A stretch of 64,000 nt of DNA, taken from Desertivirga brevis. GTDB taxonomy: Bacteria > Bacteroidota > Bacteroidia > Sphingobacteriales > Sphingobacteriaceae. The DNA lies in contig NZ_JAFEWF010000006.1 of the NCBI RefSeq assembly GCF_017355835.1, positions 310,001 to 374,000 of the forward strand, in the 5' to 3' direction. Of this stretch, positions 51,779-61,271 are shown one piece after another. The translations under genes were made by a program, and so were the position numbers. The notes below the pieces were generated by a model. It worked only from the letters and a program-made list of their open reading frames with translations, was not told where the DNA came from and ran no database searches. How positions within the stretch are numbered: position 1 is the stretch's first letter; every line of letters starts with the position of its first letter.

Positions 51779-53716
51779 ATGGCGCATTCACATCATTCCG
51801 ACTGTTGTAATCACGAACCGGCATCTGCTACCAAAGTAGTAGCAGTACCGCAAAAAGATGAAAGTAGCTGGCGCTCTCACCTGGATCTGCTCGGGGCTCT
51901 CGCCATTCTGGTTGTCATGCTGGTTCTGCTTTATGGATTCAAAATACAATTTCCTAACCTGGTCAACCTTATGATCTACGGAACTGCCTGGCTGTTGGCA
52001 GGTTGGTCTGTAATGAAGATGGCTTTTCGTAAAGTTAAGCGGGGCGACTTTTTCAATGAATTTGTACTGATGACAGTCGCAACCATCGGGGCGTTTTTAT
52101 TAGGAGAATATAGTGAAGGTGTTGCCGTGATGGTCTTTTACTCTATCGGCGAATGGTTTCAGGATGCTGCGGTGAGCCGGGCTAAGCGAAATATTAAAAG
52201 GCTGATGGATGTGCGGCCTGACCAGGTAACTGTTTTAAGGAACGGAAAGTCGGAGATCGTAAATTCATCAAGCGTTAAACTAAATGAAACCGTACAGGTT
52301 AAGGCAGGAGAAAAGGTGGGACTGGATGGAGAATTACTGTCGGAAACTGCTTCTTTTAATTCGACTGCCCTGACTGGCGAAAGCAGGCCTGACACAAAGA
52401 CAAAGGGAGAGCTGGTGCTGGCCGGTATGATCAATCTAAACACCCCGGCTGAGCTTAAGGTAAACGCCCTTTTTAAAGACAGCCGTTTAAGCAGGATTCT
52501 CGAGATGGTTCAGGACGCCACAGCGAGGAAGTCGCGTACCCAGTTATTCATTTCCCGGTTCGCTAAAGTTTATACACCGATAGTGTTCTTCCTTGCATTT
52601 GCGTTGTGTGTACTGCCGTACTTTTTTGTTGCCGACTATAACTTCAATACCTGGTTCTACCGCTCTCTTGTATTTCTGGTTATTAGCTGCCCTTGTGCAC
52701 TGGTGGTATCAATTCCCTTAGGATATTTTGGAGGGATTGGCCTCGCTTCAAGAAATGGAATCCTTTTTAAAGGAGGAAACTTTCTGGATGTAATAGCTAA
52801 AACAAATGTGGTAGTGATGGATAAAACTGGCACCCTCACAAAGGGAGTTTTTAAAGTAATTAGTGTGGAAGCCGAAGGGCTCGCTCCCGACCGTTTAGTA
52901 TACCTTGCAGGGTCACTAGAAAGCCTTTCAAATCATCCTGTAGCCAGAGCTATCGGCGAATATTATGGAACCAGGGAGAAAGGGATAGTTCGCGATGCTG
53001 AAGAAATTCCGGGAATGGGAATTAGAGGTACAGTGGATGATCAGATAGTTACGGCAGGAAACAACAGGCTTTTAGAGCAGTACGGAATTTCTTACCCTGT
53101 AGGTCTGAATGATATTTCCGATACCATTGTTCTTGTTGCTATAAACGATAAGTACGCTGGATATTTCAGGCTAGGGGATGAATTAAAGGAGGATGCGAAG
53201 AGGTCAGTAACAGATTTAAAGAAGGCCGGGTTGAAGGTGGTGATGTTATCCGGCGACAAACAGACAGTTGTTTCTGAGGTAGGTAGGGAATTAGGTATAG
53301 ATGAAGCCTATGGAGATCTTATGCCGGAGGACAAGGTGAATAAATTGCAGCTTCTGAAACAGAGGTATAAGGTAGCAGCCTTTGTTGGAGATGGGATCAA
53401 TGATGCACCGGTACTGGCTTTAGCAGATTCCGGGATTGCTATGGGGGGACTAGGAACTGATGCTGCTATTGAAACCGCTGATATCGTTATTCAAAACGAT
53501 CAACCTTCAAAAATATTAACAGCAATCCGGACTGGTAAAATCACCCGCTCTATTGTTTGGCAGAACATCGTGTTAGCTATGCTTGTAAAAGTTCTGGTAT
53601 TGATATGGGGAGCAGGAGGAATGGCAAGTCTCTGGGAAGCCGTAATTGCAGATGTTGGGGTTGCTTTGCTTGCCATTTTAAATGCGGTAAGGATCCAAAG
53701 GATTTCTTTAGGATAG
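51779..53716 (+). CDS. zntA: ZntA-type heavy-metal P-type ATPase
   Basis: P1B-type ATPase of 645 aa exporting Zn2+/Cd2+/Pb2+ from the cytoplasm. The N-terminus has a short His/Cys cluster (MAHSHHSDCCNHE) in place of an HMA domain. The membrane metal site is C304-P-C306, phosphorylation is at Asp348 in DKTGTLTKG, and the hinge is VGDGINDAPVLALADSGIAM. TGES at about 199-202 is the dephosphorylation loop. A near-consensus -7 element (TTACTTTG) lies 4 bases before the ATG. Regulation by the Fur-family protein just upstream is inferred. Confidence 0.93.
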   Translation: MAHSHHSDCCNHEPASATKVVAVPQKDESSWRSHLDLLGALAILVVMLVLLYGFKIQFPNLVNLMIYGTAWLLAGWSVMKMAFRKVKRGDFFNEFVLMTVATIGAFLLGEYSEGVAVMVFYSIGEWFQDAAVSRAKRNIKRLMDVRPDQVTVLRNGKSEIVNSSSVKLNETVQVKAGEKVGLDGELLSETASFNSTALTGESRPDTKTKGELVLAGMINLNTPAELKVNALFKDSRLSRILEMVQDATARKSRTQLFISRFAKVYTPIVFFLAFALCVLPYFFVADYNFNTWFYRSLVFLVISCPCALVVSIPLGYFGGIGLASRNGILFKGGNFLDVIAKTNVVVMDKTGTLTKGVFKVISVEAEGLAPDRLVYLAGSLESLSNHPVARAIGEYYGTREKGIVRDAEEIPGMGIRGTVDDQIVTAGNNRLLEQYGISYPVGLNDISDTIVLVAINDKYAGYFRLGDELKEDAKRSVTDLKKAGLKVVMLSGDKQTVVSEVGRELGIDEAYGDLMPEDKVNKLQLLKQRYKVAAFVGDGINDAPVLALADSGIAMGGLGTDAAIETADIVIQNDQPSKILTAIRTGKITRSIVWQNIVLAMLVKVLVLIWGAGGMASLWEAVIADVGVALLAILNAVRIQRISLG

Positions 53717-53789
53717 ATTTTTTTAAAACATTTTTCCTGGAGAGAAGTAATTTCTCATGCGAGGATATTTTTGCCCGGGAAAAAGCTTC

Positions 53790-53870
53790 ATGAGCAGAAG
53801 CTCTCGAATGGAGGATGAATGTAAATTGAAGGTTCTTTCTGACTAAAAAACAATCAGACTTTCAAGAAAA
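53790..53870 (+). repeat. Dispersed element, copy B (micro-ORF plus 24-mer)
   Basis: Similar to 29290-29425 in order and orientation. It has an 18-codon frame at 53790-53846 starting MSR with EDE in the middle, and a 24-base block at 53847-53870 that differs at one base from 29402-29425. The stem partner of the terminator hairpin in copy A is lost here. It follows zntA and precedes the kinase gene. Confidence 0.55.
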
Positions 53871-53973
53871 ACCTTATGTTCGTAGTATAATCACAATTCG
53901 AATATTTGTAATTGCCTGAGTAGAAACTGAGTCTTATCTGAATCCTTTGGAAAATGCGAACCATATAAGTGCT

Positions 53974-55587
53974 ATGAACTTTGATAATTTATTTTATCAA
54001 AGTCCCCAACCTATGTTAATATTTGATATTGATACCCTTCAAATATTAGAAGTTAATACTGCTGCCATATTGCATTATGGTTATAGTCGTCAGGAATTTT
54101 TGTCATTGAGTACAAGAGATTTGCGGGTATCAGAAGAAAGAGGCTCGTTTGACAAGCTGAAAGGTCTTTTTAAAGGGTCTGAAAATGTTTTTGCAGAAGG
54201 ACAGCATCTGCTAAGATCTGGAAGCGTAATAAATGTTCAAATCGTTTCCTATATAGTCGAATACAAGCAGAAGAAGTGCCGGTTAGCTCACATTAATGAT
54301 GTGACATCTGTAGTCAGGCAAGCCAGGAACTTTGAGATCCTTGTCTCCATTGGTCAGTCTATTTCTCAGGAACTTGAGCTACAATCCATCATTCAAAAAG
54401 TAACCGACGCTTCACTTCAACTAAGCGGTGCCGACTTTGGAATCCTGTTCTATTATCCGGCACAAAGTCCCAGTCAGGTCGAATTTACTTTTGCCTTGTC
54501 AACAATTTCAATAGATGTGCAACGACAGTTGGGCGATATTAAGCAGTTTCAGAGCTTGATAACGAATGAGGTAGTTAGGGTGGCAAGTGCGAGCGAACTT
54601 GAAATTGGGAGTCTGAAATTATCTGAAAGAGTCGGTATCCGGAAGGAGGAGAATCCTTGGACCTTCCAAAGTTTTATGTCGGTTCCGATCACTTCAAAAT
54701 CAGGTGAAACGATAGGCTCTCTTATGTTAGGTCATAGACATAAGAATGTATTTACAGAGGAGGCGGAAAAAATGGTTTTGGGAGTTGTAAGTCAGGCAAC
54801 GGTAGCCCTAGATAATGCAATGCTTTTTCAAAAGCTCGTATCAGCGAACGATGAGAAGGAACGGCTTCTTGAAAAAGCGACAGAACAAAACTTCAAAAAA
54901 GACGAATTTTTAAGTGTAGCAAGTCATGAACTGAAAACTCCGGTAACAAGCATGAAAGGTTATCTTCAAATCCTTGAAAAGCAATTAGCAAAAGAAGGTA
55001 ACCAGTTATATTTGGATCTGCTGCAGAAGGCAAATAAACAGGTAAATAAGATCATTCACCTGGTTGGCGACCTTTTGAATTTGTCTAAACTGGAAGCAGG
55101 TAGGTTGGAGTATAATTTTTCAAATTTCAAGATCTCTGAAGTTCTGGCTGATTGCATCACTAATATCAAGAACGCCGAACGGAAACACAATATCAGAGTT
55201 TTTGGAGATCAAAGTTCTGTAATATGTGCAGATAGGAACAGGATTGAACAGGTGATCATCAACCTCATTGATAACGCCATTAAATACTCACCTGAAGCAA
55301 CAGAAGTGTTAATAGGTCTTTCAGAGGAAAGAGGATATTTCAAGTTAGAGGTGAGGGATTTTGGACCAGGAATTCCGGAAGAAAAGCTACGTTTGATCTT
55401 TGAACGCTACTATAGGGGAGAGGAAAACTCCTATAAAACCTCGGGATTGGGCCTTGGTTTGTATATCTCCAATGAGATTATAAAACGGCATCAGGGAAGA
55501 ATGGGCGTAGAGAGCGAGCAGGGCAAGGGCTCTACTTTCTCGTTCATAATACCAACGGAGCAGGACCTTGAAGGTAGCCCGAAATAA
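53974..55587 (+). CDS. PAS-GAF sensor histidine kinase
   Basis: Cytoplasmic histidine kinase of 537 aa from the ATG at 53974; a TTG nine codons earlier is possible. Order: PAS domain (LFYQSPQPMLIFDIDTLQIL), GAF domain (about 130-290: FEILVSIGQSISQELELQSI), HisKA H-box (FLSVASHELKTPVTSM) and a complete HATPase_c with the N box NLIDNAIKYSPEATEV, DFGPGIPEE and GLGLGLYISNEI. No response regulator is next to it. The signal is unknown. Convergent with the AraC-type gene (16-bp gap). Confidence 0.92.
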   Translation: MNFDNLFYQSPQPMLIFDIDTLQILEVNTAAILHYGYSRQEFLSLSTRDLRVSEERGSFDKLKGLFKGSENVFAEGQHLLRSGSVINVQIVSYIVEYKQKKCRLAHINDVTSVVRQARNFEILVSIGQSISQELELQSIIQKVTDASLQLSGADFGILFYYPAQSPSQVEFTFALSTISIDVQRQLGDIKQFQSLITNEVVRVASASELEIGSLKLSERVGIRKEENPWTFQSFMSVPITSKSGETIGSLMLGHRHKNVFTEEAEKMVLGVVSQATVALDNAMLFQKLVSANDEKERLLEKATEQNFKKDEFLSVASHELKTPVTSMKGYLQILEKQLAKEGNQLYLDLLQKANKQVNKIIHLVGDLLNLSKLEAGRLEYNFSNFKISEVLADCITNIKNAERKHNIRVFGDQSSVICADRNRIEQVIINLIDNAIKYSPEATEVLIGLSEERGYFKLEVRDFGPGIPEEKLRLIFERYYRGEENSYKTSGLGLGLYISNEIIKRHQGRMGVESEQGKGSTFSFIIPTEQDLEGSPK

Positions 55588-55602
55588 ACTCCAGACATAT
55601 TT

Positions 55603-56598
55603 CTAGTTCAACTCCATTGAGCGGCGATTGTATTTGTTCCGGTATTCTATAGGAGAGAGTCCGGTGATTTTTTTAAAGGTATTTCGAAATGCTTTTATAT
55701 CTGTATAACCCACAGTAAACATTACTTCATTCACGTTCATCCCGGAAGATTCCAGGCTCTTTTTGGCTGCTTCGATCCTTACTCGTTGAATGTATTCAAG
55801 AATAGAATTCGATGTAGCCTTTTTAAATCTTCGTTCAAAATTACGGCGACTGATTGCCACCATATCCGCTAATTGATCAACCGACAGTTTTTCTTGAAGA
55901 TTACTTTCTATAAATTCTTGCACTTTGCCTATTTGCTGGTCATCGTGTTCTTTCTGCCCGCTAAAGATCATGAAAGGCGACTGGCTGTTACGGTCGATAT
56001 CGATCATGAATGTTTTTGCAGCAAGAATTGCTGTATCTCTACCGGCGTACTTCTCTACAAGATAAATGATCAGGTTCTGAAAGGAAAGTGCTCCCCCACT
56101 GGTATAAATTCCTCCCTCGTCTGTAATGATCTTGTCGGGAAGCAGGTCAATCTCGGGAAAGAGAGCTTTGAATTGAGAAGCAGCGCTCCAATGGGTAGTG
56201 CATTTTCTGCCATTTAGCAATCCCGTTGAGGCCAGAAGAAATGAGCCAATACAGAAGCTGGCTACTTCTGCTCCACTTTTGTACTGCTTAAGGATCCATT
56301 CTCCCAGCTTTGCATTAAGTTCAAGCCCCTTATCAATGCTTTCTTGTATGGCCGGGATGATTACAAGGTCGGTGTGTTTCAAGTCCTGGATCAGAATGTC
56401 AGGATAAACGCGATACAGGCCTTTCTTTACTTTCGGCTCTTTTTGTAATCCAACCAACTGAACTTCAAATAGCTCGTGGCGCCCCAACCGGCTTAAAAGG
56501 TCGTTAAGTGAAGAAAATATTTGATGAGTAGCCTCAATATGAGTAATGCTGCAATCGCCCTCAGGAATAAGGATACTGATGTGTTTTAAACGGCCCAT
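55603..56598 (-). CDS. GlxA/FtrA-type AraC regulator with DJ-1/PfpI domain
   Basis: Regulator of 331 aa. An N-terminal class I amidotransferase-like DJ-1/PfpI domain (about 1-195, with SFCIGSFLLASTGLLNGRKC) is followed by an AraC double helix-turn-helix (LSVDQLADMVAISRRNFERR and VMFTVGYTDIKAFRNTFKKI). The nearest known families are GlxA and FtrA. These respond to small metabolites such as glycine betaine or carnitine in other phyla. Its target is unknown. Divergent from the small acidic gene. Confidence 0.92.
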   Translation of the reverse strand: MGRLKHISILIPEGDCSITHIEATHQIFSSLNDLLSRLGRHELFEVQLVGLQKEPKVKKGLYRVYPDILIQDLKHTDLVIIPAIQESIDKGLELNAKLGEWILKQYKSGAEVASFCIGSFLLASTGLLNGRKCTTHWSAASQFKALFPEIDLLPDKIITDEGGIYTSGGALSFQNLIIYLVEKYAGRDTAILAAKTFMIDIDRNSQSPFMIFSGQKEHDDQQIGKVQEFIESNLQEKLSVDQLADMVAISRRNFERRFKKATSNSILEYIQRVRIEAAKKSLESSGMNVNEVMFTVGYTDIKAFRNTFKKITGLSPIEYRNKYNRRSMELN

Positions 56599-56741
56599 AA
56601 CAAAAGCAATTAATATTGCCTAAGATAGGGATCATTGTTAAAATTACAGAACGCTTTGATCTGATCTTCTGGGCCATTAATGAAAGCGATTTCATATTTA
56701 ATAAAACAAATTGGATGCAGTACCCTTGTTATTTTACACTA

Positions 56742-56906
56742 ATGATTGATCTTATGCATTTACCTGAAGAAAACCAGCAAGTAAATTCCGGAAATACTGA
56801 GAAACATCCGGGCAATGATATAGAGACTGTTACCTCCGAAAATGAAAATATGCATCCTGTGCCTGAGCCAGGTGATGACGGAGAGAAAGAGAAGAAACAG
56901 GGCTAA
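56742..56906 (+). CDS. Small acidic hypothetical protein
   Basis: A 54-aa Asn/Glu/Pro-rich protein (from ATG 56742; an ATG at 56754 is equal). The longer frame from a TTG at 56616 reads into the AraC promoter region and is less likely. It looks disordered (EENQQVNSGNTEKHPGNDIE). Resembles the 72-aa protein at 5471-5689 in composition only. A strong terminator follows. Confidence 0.5.
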   Translation: MIDLMHLPEENQQVNSGNTEKHPGNDIETVTSENENMHPVPEPGDDGEKEKKQG

Positions 56907-56921
56907 CCTAAGCACCGGGTA

Positions 56922-56958
56922 AACCAGAAAGGCCACTTTTTAAGTGACCTTTCTGGTT
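56922..56958. terminator. Bidirectional terminator between convergent genes
   Basis: A 17-bp stem with one mismatch (56922-56938 with 56942-56958). T or A runs flank the loop, not the stem ends. Confidence 0.7.
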
Positions 56959-56964
56959 GTATCA

Positions 56965-57171
56965 TTAAATCCTCTCGGCGTTAAAACCCACACCTTTCAG
57001 AGCTTCCACAATTTCTTCTGGTTTCGAATCGCCTTCTATAACTAAAGTTTTCTCCGGATCCTGAAGATCAACCTTCCACTTGTCAACTCCTGCTTTTTCA
57101 TTTAATACTGGTGTTACTGTACTGATACAGCCCATGCATTTAATATTGGTTTTAAATTTTAGTGTTTCCAT
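56965..57171 (-). CDS. HMA-domain copper chaperone-like protein
   Basis: A 68-aa ferredoxin-like HMA domain. The metal site is C13-x2-C16 in TNIKCMGCIST, with VEALKGVGFNAERI closing the fold. It is 160 bp downstream of copA on the same strand and should deliver copper to it. The Met after the first Cys replaces the usual TC of GMTC, a variant seen in Bacteroidota chaperones. Confidence 0.87.
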   Translation of the reverse strand: METLKFKTNIKCMGCISTVTPVLNEKAGVDKWKVDLQDPEKTLVIEGDSKPEEIVEALKGVGFNAERI

Positions 57172-57331
57172 TTTTTGTTCTTGTTCAAATTTGATTAATA
57201 GTTTTTATCTAAAAAGCTTCTAGCCTCGCTGCCTTCGGCATTTATTTAGTCAATTGCTTGCCCTTTAGTCGTCAACATCAACTCCTAACCGACGGTTCTT
57301 TGAAAGAGGTTGAGACGCTAGCCGCATAGCT

Positions 57332-59569
57332 TTAAAGCTTTGTTGCTCGTAGTCGCAAGCTGTTGGTTACTACAGATACTGAACTTAGCGCCATTGCTGC
57401 CCCTGCTATCATCGGGTCGAGAAGGAAGCCATTATATGCATAAAGAGCTCCAGCTGCTACTGGTATCCCAATCACGTTATATATGAATGCCCAGAACAGG
57501 TTTTGGCGGATAGTTGCCACTGTTTTCCGGGACAACTTTAATGCCTTAGGTATCGATTGAAGGTCGGAAGTTATTAAAGTCATCTTTGCAACATCCATAG
57601 CAATGTCAGAGCCTTTGCCCATAGCAATACTAACGTCGGCCTGTGCCAGGGCATGAGAATCATTTATACCATCTCCAACCATTGCTACTACCTTTCCTTT
57701 TTGTTGAAGCCGCTTAACAAAGTCGGCTTTTTCGGAAGGAAGCACTTCTGCTTGGAACTTACTTATTCCCACTTGCTTTGCTATTGCGGTTGCTGTTTGA
57801 GCGTTATCTCCCGTTAGCATCACCACTTCGATATTCATACCTTGTAATGCTTGTATCGCCGCTTTGGAGGTAGCTTTAATTTTATCTGCAATGGCAATTA
57901 CAGCAAGAACCTTTGTGCTACTGGCAAAAAAGATCACCGTGTTGGCCTGCTGCTGCAGGTCGTTGGCATGAGCATTTAAAACTGCGTCTATTGAAATGTT
58001 GTTTTCTTCGATCAGCTTCCTGTTGCCTGCAAAATAAGTATCAGTTCCGGCTAGCCCTTTAACACCCCGTGCTGTGATACTCTCAAAAGAATCAAGCGTA
58101 AGGCTGGTAACACCTTCTTCTTTCAGACTTTTAACTACGGCTTCAGCCAGTGGGTGTTCAGATTGTACTTCCAGGCTATACAGTATACTTGTTAATAAGC
58201 TGAGATCTGCCGCTTCTTCAGTCCAATGGATAGCATTTACCTGTGGCTTACCTTCGGTTATTGTCCCGGTCTTATCCAGGATAACTGCATCTACCTTATG
58301 TGCAAGCTCAAGGCTTTCTGCATCTTTGATCAGGATATTGTTCTCTGCTCCTTTACCTACACCTACCATGATTGCGGTAGGAGTTGCCAGTCCCAAAGCA
58401 CAGGGACAAGCAATAACAAGCACAGTAACGGAGGTCAAAAGTGCATGGGTAAAAGCATTTTCTCCTCCCAGAAGCATCCAGGTAATAAAGGTAAGGATGG
58501 AGATGATGATAACCGTGGGTACAAAAATCCCGGCAACCTTGTCCACCAGTTTCTGTACAGGCGCCTTACTACCTTGCGCTTCCTGCACCATTTTTATGAT
58601 ATGTGCCAATAAGGTCTCGCTTCCCACTTTTTCCGCTTTAAACTGCAGACTTCCTTTCTGATTTACTGTTCCTGCAAATACTTTATCGTCTTTCTGTTTA
58701 GAAACCGGTACTGGTTCTCCGGTGATCATACTTTCATCTATGTATGAGGTTCCGGACACTACGATTCCATCTACGGGAACTTTTTCGCCTGGGCGAAGGA
58801 TAATGATGTTGCCTTCCACTACCGACGCGGTGGGGATTTCCTCTTCCTGACCGTTCACTAAGATCCGCACTGTTTTTGGTTGCAGGCCCATCAGTTTTTT
58901 AATTGCTGATGAGGTGTTTGATTTTGCCCTTTCTTCTAATAGTTTTCCCAGGCTGATGAAGACAATGATCACTGATGCTGCTTCAAAGTATACGTGAGCG
59001 TGCAACCCTCTGCTATGCCAGAACTCAGGATTAATAGTATTGAAAGTACTGAACAAAAAGGCAATCCCCGTGCTAAGGGCAACAAGTGTATCCATGTTTG
59101 CTTTTCCATGTTTTGCCTGCTTCCAGGCATTGATGAAAAAGTTCCTGCCGAACCAGAAAAGAACCGGAATTGTAAGGACCATGGAGATCCAGGGACCATA
59201 AGCGAAATCCATGAAGAACATTCCCAGGATCACTACAGGAACAGAAAGAGCTCCCGCCCATATCGTCCTGTTCTTCGTTTCCTCGTAGTTCTTTAACTGG
59301 ATCTCCTCCTGCTTAGCAGATGGATCTTCCTCATCAATGATCATATCATATCCTACAGAACGCAGTGATTTTTGAAGCTCTGCCGGGTTAGTTTCTTTTT
59401 CATCAAATTCAGCCCAGGCGGTTTGAGTTGCGAAATTTACTCCCGCGTCAGTCACGCCTTTTGCTGATTTAAGCATAGATTCTACGCTCACTGCACATCC
59501 CGCGCAAGTCATCCCGGTTACCGGGAAGCTTTTACGTGTGCCTTTATGTATCAAAGTCTGACTTGTCAT
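57332..59569 (-). CDS. copA: Copper-translocating P-type ATPase
   Basis: P1B-1 ATPase of 745 aa exporting Cu+. One N-terminal HMA domain (GMTCAGC, Cys22/Cys25), then eight predicted membrane helices, the metal site C388-P-C390 in [15 protein letters not shown], phosphorylation at Asp432 in [14 protein letters not shown] near 283 and the hinge [20 protein letters not shown]. The CPC followed by ALGLATPT marks copper specificity. Copper-responsive control is likely; an 8-7-8 inverted repeat lies 50 bp before the start. Confidence 0.96.
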   Translation of the reverse strand: MTSQTLIHKGTRKSFPVTGMTCAGCAVSVESMLKSAKGVTDAGVNFATQTAWAEFDEKETNPAELQKSLRSVGYDMIIDEEDPSAKQEEIQLKNYEETKNRTIWAGALSVPVVILGMFFMDFAYGPWISMVLTIPVLFWFGRNFFINAWKQAKHGKANMDTLVALSTGIAFLFSTFNTINPEFWHSRGLHAHVYFEAASVIIVFISLGKLLEERAKSNTSSAIKKLMGLQPKTVRILVNGQEEEIPTASVVEGNIIILRPGEKVPVDGIVVSGTSYIDESMITGEPVPVSKQKDDKVFAGTVNQKGSLQFKAEKVGSETLLAHIIKMVQEAQGSKAPVQKLVDKVAGIFVPTVIIISILTFITWMLLGGENAFTHALLTSVTVLVIACPCALGLATPTAIMVGVGKGAENNILIKDAESLELAHKVDAVILDKTGTITEGKPQVNAIHWTEEAADLSLLTSILYSLEVQSEHPLAEAVVKSLKEEGVTSLTLDSFESITARGVKGLAGTDTYFAGNRKLIEENNISIDAVLNAHANDLQQQANTVIFFASSTKVLAVIAIADKIKATSKAAIQALQGMNIEVVMLTGDNAQTATAIAKQVGISKFQAEVLPSEKADFVKRLQQKGKVVAMVGDGINDSHALAQADVSIAMGKGSDIAMDVAKMTLITSDLQSIPKALKLSRKTVATIRQNLFWAFIYNVIGIPVAAGALYAYNGFLLDPMIAGAAMALSSVSVVTNSLRLRATKL

Positions 59570-59619
59570 AACCTTAAAATTTATACTACAAAAGTACTTC
59601 CAATCAGCGTTCTGGGTTT

Positions 59620-59642
59620 TACACTATTTTACGGATAGTGTA
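59620..59642. promoter_or_regulatory. 8-7-8 inverted repeat between copA and ric
   Basis: TACACTAT and ATAGTGTA are perfect complements around TTTACGG, 50 bp before copA and about 150 bp before the ric start. It could be an operator for either gene. Confidence 0.45.
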
Positions 59643-59764
59643 TAAGATTTTAGTCCCGGAGAGATCAGAGTAGTTATAATAAAGGATGTAACTGTCTTTT
59701 TATAATCTAAATGTCATTCTAATTTTTATTCCCTTAGAAGCTTTCTAAATAAAAATATAAAAGA

Positions 59765-59772
59765 TAAATTTG
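59765..59772 (+). promoter_or_regulatory. -7 element of the ric promoter
   Basis: TAAATTTG is a perfect TAnnTTTG. It lies 21 bases before the ric ATG, and it includes the TTG that would otherwise be read as an alternative start, so the ATG at 59794 is preferred. Confidence 0.6.
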
Positions 59773-59793
59773 TCTTTAATTAATAACAACAAA

Positions 59794-60747
59794 ATGGAAA
59801 CAGCAGATATCCTAAATGTAACGGTAATAGAACCACGTTTAAAACATCCAACAATCTTCGATAAGTTCGATTCTATGAATCCTGGTCAGGGATTCATTAT
59901 TCACAATGACCATGATCCTAAACCATTATACTACCAGTTACTGGCAGAGCGTGGACAAGTGTTCAATTGGGAATATTTAGCCAACGGTCCCGAAGTATGG
60001 CAGGTAAGGATCACCAAAAAAAATGAAGGGGATGAGGAAGTGACGGTTGGCGAGCTGGTAGCTAAAGATTTTCGTAAGGCGCAGGTTTTTAAAAAGTTAG
60101 GAATTGACTTTTGCTGCGGTGGAAAAAAGACCTTGTCTGAAGTTTGCGATAAGAAGGGAATTGATATTCACAAGGTAGAGGCAGAGCTTGCTGCAATTGA
60201 TAATCAGGGCCAGGCATCAGGTCAGAATTTCCAAAGCTGGGAGCTTGACTTCCTGAGTGATTATATCATCAATAATCACCACAATTATGTTCGTGAAAGT
60301 ATTCCGTTCTTAAGCGAGATCTCACAAAAAGTAGCCCGTGTGCATGGCGACCGCCATCCTGAGTTAGTGAAGGTGGCCGAGGTGTTTGCCGGAATTGCAC
60401 ATGACCTGAGCATGCATTTGATGAAAGAAGAGAATATTCTTTTCCCTTATATAAAAGAGATGGTGCTTGCCAAGAAAACCGGCCAACCTCTACCGGTTTC
60501 TCATTTTGGCCAGGTGGCAAATCCGATAAACGTGATGGAGATGGAACACGAAGGGGCAGGAGAGGATCTTACTGAAATTCGTACGCTTACTAATGACTAT
60601 CAACTGCCAGAAGATGCCTGCACATCTTACAGGATCCTGTTCCAGAAATTGGAAGAATTTGAGAATGATCTGTTTCAGCACGTTCACCTGGAAAATAATA
60701 TACTATTTCCAAAGTCACTCGAATTGGAAAAAAGCTTAAAAAATTAG
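59794..60747 (+). CDS. ric: RIC-type iron-sulfur cluster repair protein with DUF2249 domain
   Basis: Protein of 317 aa that joins an N-terminal DUF2249 domain (about 1-75, FDKFDSMNPGQGFIIHNDHD) to a RIC/YtfE/ScdA protein. The ScdA N-terminal motif is DFCCGGK with Cys107/Cys108, and a hemerythrin-like four-helix domain follows with His/Glu ligands in NNHHNYVRE, GDRHPEL, HLMKEE, MEHEGAGED and HVHLEN. RIC proteins repair Fe-S clusters damaged by NO or oxidative stress. It is the first gene of a run that ends at the window edge. Confidence 0.93.
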   Translation: METADILNVTVIEPRLKHPTIFDKFDSMNPGQGFIIHNDHDPKPLYYQLLAERGQVFNWEYLANGPEVWQVRITKKNEGDEEVTVGELVAKDFRKAQVFKKLGIDFCCGGKKTLSEVCDKKGIDIHKVEAELAAIDNQGQASGQNFQSWELDFLSDYIINNHHNYVRESIPFLSEISQKVARVHGDRHPELVKVAEVFAGIAHDLSMHLMKEENILFPYIKEMVLAKKTGQPLPVSHFGQVANPINVMEMEHEGAGEDLTEIRTLTNDYQLPEDACTSYRILFQKLEEFENDLFQHVHLENNILFPKSLELEKSLKN

Positions 60748-60754
60748 TGTGGTT

Positions 60755-60785
60755 GCCGGGCAGATCCTCCCATGTCTGTCCCGGC
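60755..60785 (+). other. Hairpin between ric and the hemerythrin gene
   Basis: GCCGGG pairs with CCCGGC, extended by CAGA/TCTG. No T tract follows, so it looks like a processing or stability hairpin in the operon mRNA. Confidence 0.5.
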
Positions 60786-60800
60786 TAAATAAAAAACGTT

Positions 60801-61271
60801 ATGAAGAGGAATGTAAACTTGCAGGAGCTATCGCGTGATCATCATCACGGCTTGCTTTTAAGTTGGAAGATCAGGGAAGGCATCAAGAGAGACGCAGAAT
60901 TAAGAGTGATTAGGGAGTACGCAGAGTATTTCTTTGCGGAAGCTTTATTGCCTCATTTCAGGGAAGAGGAAGAATTGATCCTGGGTTATTTAAGCGATAG
61001 GGATAAGTTGAAGATCCAGACCATCAGGGAGCATCAGGAGATTGAGCAGTTGGTCGCAAGGCTAAGCGAACCGCATAGTATTCAGACAACCCTGTTGGAA
61101 ATTGCAAGGGTGCTCGAAAATCATATTCGTTTTGAGGAAAGAACCCTTTTTCCTTATATCGAGCAATACCTGAATGAATCAGAGCTTGCTGAGATTGGCG
61201 AAACGATCAAGGAGGACCATTCAATATTCAAAGACACTTATCCCTTTCAATTCTGGAAGTATGACAATTAA
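60801..61271 (+). CDS. Hemerythrin-domain protein
   Basis: Hemerythrin-like protein of 156 aa. Ligand residues are visible in SRDHHHGLLLSW, LLPHFREEEEL, IREHQEIEQL and LENHIRFEERTLFPYIE, spaced as in di-iron four-helix bundles. It may sense or bind O2 or NO. It is 53 bp after ric and its end overlaps the next gene by 11 bp. Confidence 0.9.
   Translation: MKRNVNLQELSRDHHHGLLLSWKIREGIKRDAELRVIREYAEYFFAEALLPHFREEEELILGYLSDRDKLKIQTIREHQEIEQLVARLSEPHSIQTTLLEIARVLENHIRFEERTLFPYIEQYLNESELAEIGETIKEDHSIFKDTYPFQFWKYDN

Noticed and set aside
58074..58661. 195-codon plus-strand frame inside copA
   Set aside because: It runs antisense to a complete, motif-rich P-type ATPase and its translation is low-complexity Ser/Thr/Leu. 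It is a shadow of the copA frame.
59770..59793. TTG start extending ric by 8 codons
   Set aside because: The TTG is part of the perfect -7 element TAAATTTG, so it is upstream of the likely transcription start.
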